From assembly GCA_022760435.1 (NCBI GenBank), contig JALEFY010000007.1, positions 1-64,000 on the forward strand: a stretch of DNA of 64,000 nucleotides, written 5' to 3'. Shown here piece after piece: positions 63,173 through 64,000 of the stretch (its first letter is position 1; each line of letters begins with the position of its first letter). This DNA comes from Neomegalonema sp. GTDB lineage: Bacteria; Pseudomonadota; Alphaproteobacteria; Rhodobacterales; Rhodobacteraceae. The notes under the pieces are model-generated. The model did no database searches. It had not been told where the DNA came from and saw only the letters and a list, made by a program, of their open reading frames with translations. The position numbers and the translations under genes were made by a program.

Positions 63173-63200
63173 AAAAAAGGGCCGAGCAGGCCCTTTTTTT
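63173..63200. terminator. Bidirectional terminator between IalB gene and glycosyltransferase
   Basis: AAAAAAGGGCC-GAGCA-GGCCC-TTTTTTT: a GC stem with A-run on the left and T-run on the right, between converging genes at 63151 and 63230. Confidence 0.9.
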
Positions 63201-63229
63201 ATGCGCGCGATCCGTGCCGGGCGCTGTCC

Positions 63230-64000
63230 TCAAGCTGGCAGAATGGACATGCGCTCGATGCCGATCGCGCGTGCGGCAAAGCGGGCATCCGAGCGAAGGC
63301 GAAGCTGAAAGATCACCTCGCCCGGCCGGGTAGAGGCTGGCAACACAGTCTCCCAAGTCCGGCGCTGCCCGGCGCGCAGTGTCACCGGCTCCAGCGCGTC
63401 GAAATCGCCCTCGTCAACGCTGATCTGCGGGGAAAACGCAAGGTCATCGGCTCCGGCACGCAGCTCCAGCACCAAACGCGCAGGGCCCTGCCCTGCCGCG
63501 AGCCGGAAGGCCAGAATCGCCTCGCCGCCCCCGACCGTCCACAGCGCTCCGGGATTGCGCGCCGCCCAGGCCGGGCCATGCATCACCCCTTCCTGCACGC
63601 ACAAATCCGGCCCGTAGCTTCGCGCGCCGAAATCAGCGCTGGTCCCCACCATCAGCAGAGGCGCCGCGCGCTCCGGGCTCAAGGGCTGACGGGCCACGGT
63701 ATTGAGCAGCGACAGCGTATCATCCGCGAGATCCTGCCAGTCGCGCAGCCGGGCCACCGCGCATTGCGCCTTAGCCTGCGCCAGCGCCTGCCGATCCATC
63801 GCCAGCGCCTCCACCGCTTGCGCCAGAGAGGCCGGATCGCGGGTCTCGAAATAGCGAACCGCTTCGCTGCCCGCCTCCACCAGCGCCGAATTGCGCGCCA
63901 CCAGCGCTGGCAAGCCGGCATTCAGGCTCTCGGTCACCGGCATTCCCCAGCCTTCATACTCCGAGGCCATCACCGAGAATTGCGCGTTCTCGTAGCACCA
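63230..64000 (-). CDS. Group 1 glycosyltransferase (start off the window)
   Basis: The minus-strand frame is open from the right edge; the first visible residues WCYENAQFSVMASEYEGWGMPVTESLNAGLP are the conserved E-x7-E segment region of GT4 enzymes (FxxPSxYEGFGxPxxEAxxxGxPV). It has the acceptor/UDP-sugar-binding Glu pair in SEYEGWGMPVTES. After about residue 120 a C-terminal domain follows, with beta-rich patterns (AILAFRLAAGQGPARLVLELRAGADDL) not found in plain GT4 enzymes. It ends at 63230 next to the bidirectional terminator. The start and donor domain are outside the window. Confidence 0.85.
   Translation of the reverse strand, partial: WCYENAQFSVMASEYEGWGMPVTESLNAGLPALVARNSALVEAGSEAVRYFETRDPASLAQAVEALAMDRQALAQAKAQCAVARLRDWQDLADDTLSLLNTVARQPLSPERAAPLLMVGTSADFGARSYGPDLCVQEGVMHGPAWAARNPGALWTVGGGEAILAFRLAAGQGPARLVLELRAGADDLAFSPQISVDEGDFDALEPVTLRAGQRRTWETVLPASTRPGEVIFQLRLRSDARFAARAIGIERMSILPA

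Overview
The window is GC-rich DNA from an alphaproteobacterium. The class is indicated by gcrA, mipZ, a CpdR relative, a possible RcdA relative, paired clpS/clpA, a short-form rpmJ, a phasin, an IalB-family protein and CtrA-type TTAA-N7-TTAAC boxes. The mix (acuI, DUF6538-type integrase, DUF853 ATPase) fits Rhodobacterales or a near neighbour; I cannot name a genus.

Bases 1 to about 10,820 are the right-hand part of an integrated element next to the 3' end of a tRNA-Ser(TGA) gene. A tyrosine integrase lies just inside the junction. The element has a divergent repressor switch near 4.8 kb. A leftward unit (3882 to 1) carries a DUF2303 protein, a stand-alone DnaA domain IV protein, HTH proteins and a DUF1376-like protein. 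A rightward unit (5643 to 9407) carries a membrane/coiled-coil protein, a ParA-type ATPase and four small proteins, mostly with 4-base overlaps. A 30-bp repeat array sits between the arms. Matching 17-bp palindromes lie at the switch and before the ParA unit. No capsid, tail or packaging gene is visible, and the left end is off the window.

Bases 10.8 to 64 kb are chromosomal. In order: ilvA, tRNA-Phe, an aldehyde dehydrogenase and a pyruvyltransferase-like protein; a PstS/OmpA chimera; glcDEF with an overlapping secreted protease; hsp20; an acyl-CoA ligase/branched-chain-type ABC transporter/phenylacetate-CoA-ligase-like operon (23.9 to 33.1 kb); rpmJ and tRNA-Val; a CpdR-like receiver lacking its phospho-acceptor Asp; an N-formylglutamate amidohydrolase-like gene, dinB, pyrF and a DUF882 protein; clpB, an M23 peptidase, clpA and clpS; phasin, a D,D-carboxypeptidase, mipZ, rpmE and prs; acuI, rsmD and a thioredoxin-like protein; gcrA; an ABC-2 permease; argD-argF; hslO; a DUF853 ATPase; a CtrA-box/sRNA/RcdA-like cluster; an IalB-family gene; and a glycosyltransferase cut by the window end.

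The observations I rank highest are the CpdR-like protein with Ser in place of Asp together with two CtrA-type boxes (one before it, one before the sRNA/RcdA-like locus); the element's catalytically dead S24-type repressor with a palindrome regulon and a Shine-Dalgarno hairpin in front of the ParA unit; and two 15-bp minisatellites that sit exactly on a start codon (glcE) and a stop codon (D,D-carboxypeptidase).
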